Source: CBDDCA01 sp965218205
Lineage (GTDB): Bacteria; Spirochaetota; Spirochaetia; WTKD01; G963693115
Length of the DNA: 64,000 bases
Reading direction: 5' to 3'
Assembly: GCA_965218205.1 (NCBI GenBank)
Contig: OZ244590.1
Location: 1,798,001-1,862,000 of the forward strand
Of the stretch, positions 63,137 through 64,000 are shown one piece after another; within the stretch, counting starts at the first letter, position 1; each line of letters starts with the position of its first letter. The notes beneath the pieces are model-generated. The model saw nothing but the letters and a program-made list of their open reading frames with translations. It was not told the origin of the DNA and ran no database searches. The position numbers were made by a program, and so were the translations under genes.

Positions 63137-64000
63137 ATGACTATCTATGAAGAATTAGGGATAACACCATGTATTAACGCAGCTGGCACTTATACTGTGA
63201 TCGGAGGATCACGTATGAGTGAAAAAACGCTACAGCATATATGCGAAGCTGCACAACAGCATGTGTCTATTGAAGAATTACTAGCAATAGTACAGAATAA
63301 AATTGCACATATGACACATAATCAAGCAGCGGTACTGTGTAATGGAGCTGCATCAGGATTGTATCTTACTGCACTTGCCTGTGTTTCATTGAAATTAGGG
63401 AAAGCTACTAAGTACATTAGTATCTCTGAGCTTCAACAATATGAAATTCTCGCAATGAATGCCCACCATATCCCCTATGATTTTGCAGTTACGCAAACGG
63501 GCATACAACAACGTTGGGTAGGATGTTCTAGCATAGCAGGAAGCATGAGCAAGGAAGATTTAGAGCAGGCTATTCATGAACGAACAGTGGCATTGTTTTA
63601 TTATGTCTCTTCTCCTGATGGACTTGATGCAGCGGGTGCGCTCTCATTAGAAGAGACTATTGCAGTAGGAAAAAAGCACAATGTGCCTGTTATTGTTGAT
63701 GCAGCAGCACAGCTTCCTCCTGTAGAAAATCTCTGGAATTTCACTGCAATGGGAGCTACGGCAGCACTCTTTAGTGGAGGCAAAGATCTATGTGGTCCGC
63801 AATCAAGCGGTCTCATTGTAGGACAGAAAACACTGTTGACTATTATTCAGCAGACAAATTTTCCCCATTACGGATATGGAAGAATGCTAAAAATAGGGAG
63901 AGAAGAAATAGTAGGCCTATACAGTGCAGTCAAACAGTACTTAGAAAAAGATCATACTCATAGAAACACATGGGTTGAAACAATGGTATCTGATATACTA
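63137..64000 (+). CDS. SelA-like PLP enzyme (D-glucosaminate-6-P ammonia-lyase type), 5' part
   Basis: Opens at the ATG at 63137 and is open to the right edge of the window (288 residues seen). Landmarks: EELGITPCINAAGTYTVIGGS near the N-terminus, VIVDAAAQLPP with the PLP-ring Asp, and LFSGGKDLCGPQSSGLIVG with the Schiff-base Lys. This is the SelA/DgaE branch of aminotransferase-like enzymes, not selenocysteine synthase proper. The gene pair COG3964 + SelA-like is a recurrent pair in bacteria. Together with TRAP import it suggests uptake, deacylation and deamination of an amino acid or amino-sugar acid. Confidence 0.8.
   Translation, partial: MTIYEELGITPCINAAGTYTVIGGSRMSEKTLQHICEAAQQHVSIEELLAIVQNKIAHMTHNQAAVLCNGAASGLYLTALACVSLKLGKATKYISISELQQYEILAMNAHHIPYDFAVTQTGIQQRWVGCSSIAGSMSKEDLEQAIHERTVALFYYVSSPDGLDAAGALSLEETIAVGKKHNVPVIVDAAAQLPPVENLWNFTAMGATAALFSGGKDLCGPQSSGLIVGQKTLLTIIQQTNFPHYGYGRMLKIGREEIVGLYSAVKQYLEKDHTHRNTWVETMVSDIL

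Noticed and set aside
8..64000. tRNA and rRNA genes
   Set aside because: No T-loop-like GTTCRA motif in a cloverleaf context and no rRNA-like conserved stretch was noticed.

Overview
The window looks like chromosomal DNA of an AT-rich spirochaete. The evidence is the mix of genes: a tiny COX24-like basic protein, a Bdr-like coiled-coil membrane protein, many lipoproteins with loose lipoboxes, periplasmic binding proteins with short AGG-type leader ends, a SPOR protein, and large families of paralogous surface lipoproteins. I cannot name the genus. No rRNA or tRNA gene was recognised, and no CRISPR array.

Layout. Three long paralogous lipoproteins made of fibronectin-III-like modules lie on the minus strand at 1-1222 (5' part only), 7258-11856 and 22701-27428; the two complete copies end in DUF285/BspA-type repeats. 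Each has a run of 13 to 17 G inside the first codons, before the signal peptide. Copies 2 and 3 are in frame. Copy 1 has 14 G and is out of frame, so this is most simply an ON/OFF phase-variable surface protein family. Between copies 1 and 2 lie dusA, a restriction-modification-like module (DNA methyltransferase, truncated IS1595-type transposase, divergent HNH-like nuclease), mnmA and small membrane proteins. Between copies 2 and 3 lies a housekeeping run (priA, family-4 uracil-DNA glycosylase, truA, a DUF2225 protein, acpS, cdaR, cdaA, the COX24-like gene). It is followed by a triple-nested set of insertion sequences: an IS481-like element broken by an IS30-type element, which is itself broken by a second IS30-type element with a visible 4-bp target duplication. 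Relics of the first IS30-type end are scattered through the window, two of them as 71-72 bp MITE-like copies.

From 27.7 to 41.4 kb come a structured leader and the Bdr-like gene, a FemAB-like ligase, a YaiI-family protein, RecO, FabZ, a long-chain acyl-CoA synthetase, a SPOR protein, a CapD-type nucleotide-sugar dehydratase, a YnjBCD-type ABC importer and a two-domain lipoprotein. From 41.4 to 48.8 kb a six-gene minus-strand operon combines two pairs of periplasmic amino-acid-binding protein plus DAACS-like symporter with a Cache-domain adenylate cyclase and an aspartate/glutamate racemase. This looks like an amino-acid uptake, sensing and racemisation unit, and the pairing of a binding protein with a DAACS carrier is unusual.

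From 49.5 to 53.6 kb lies an Fbp-type ferric-iron ABC importer with a palindrome over the -35 box of its promoter. Then come a small lipoprotein and a 1255-residue repeat lipoprotein with a coding A10 tract. The plus-strand end carries a spondin-N lipoprotein, a complete TRAP transporter (dctPQM), an amidohydrolase and the start of a SelA-like PLP enzyme. The last five form a catabolic cluster, probably for an acylated D-amino acid or an amino-sugar acid.

All calls come from reading the sequence and the translations; no database search was possible.
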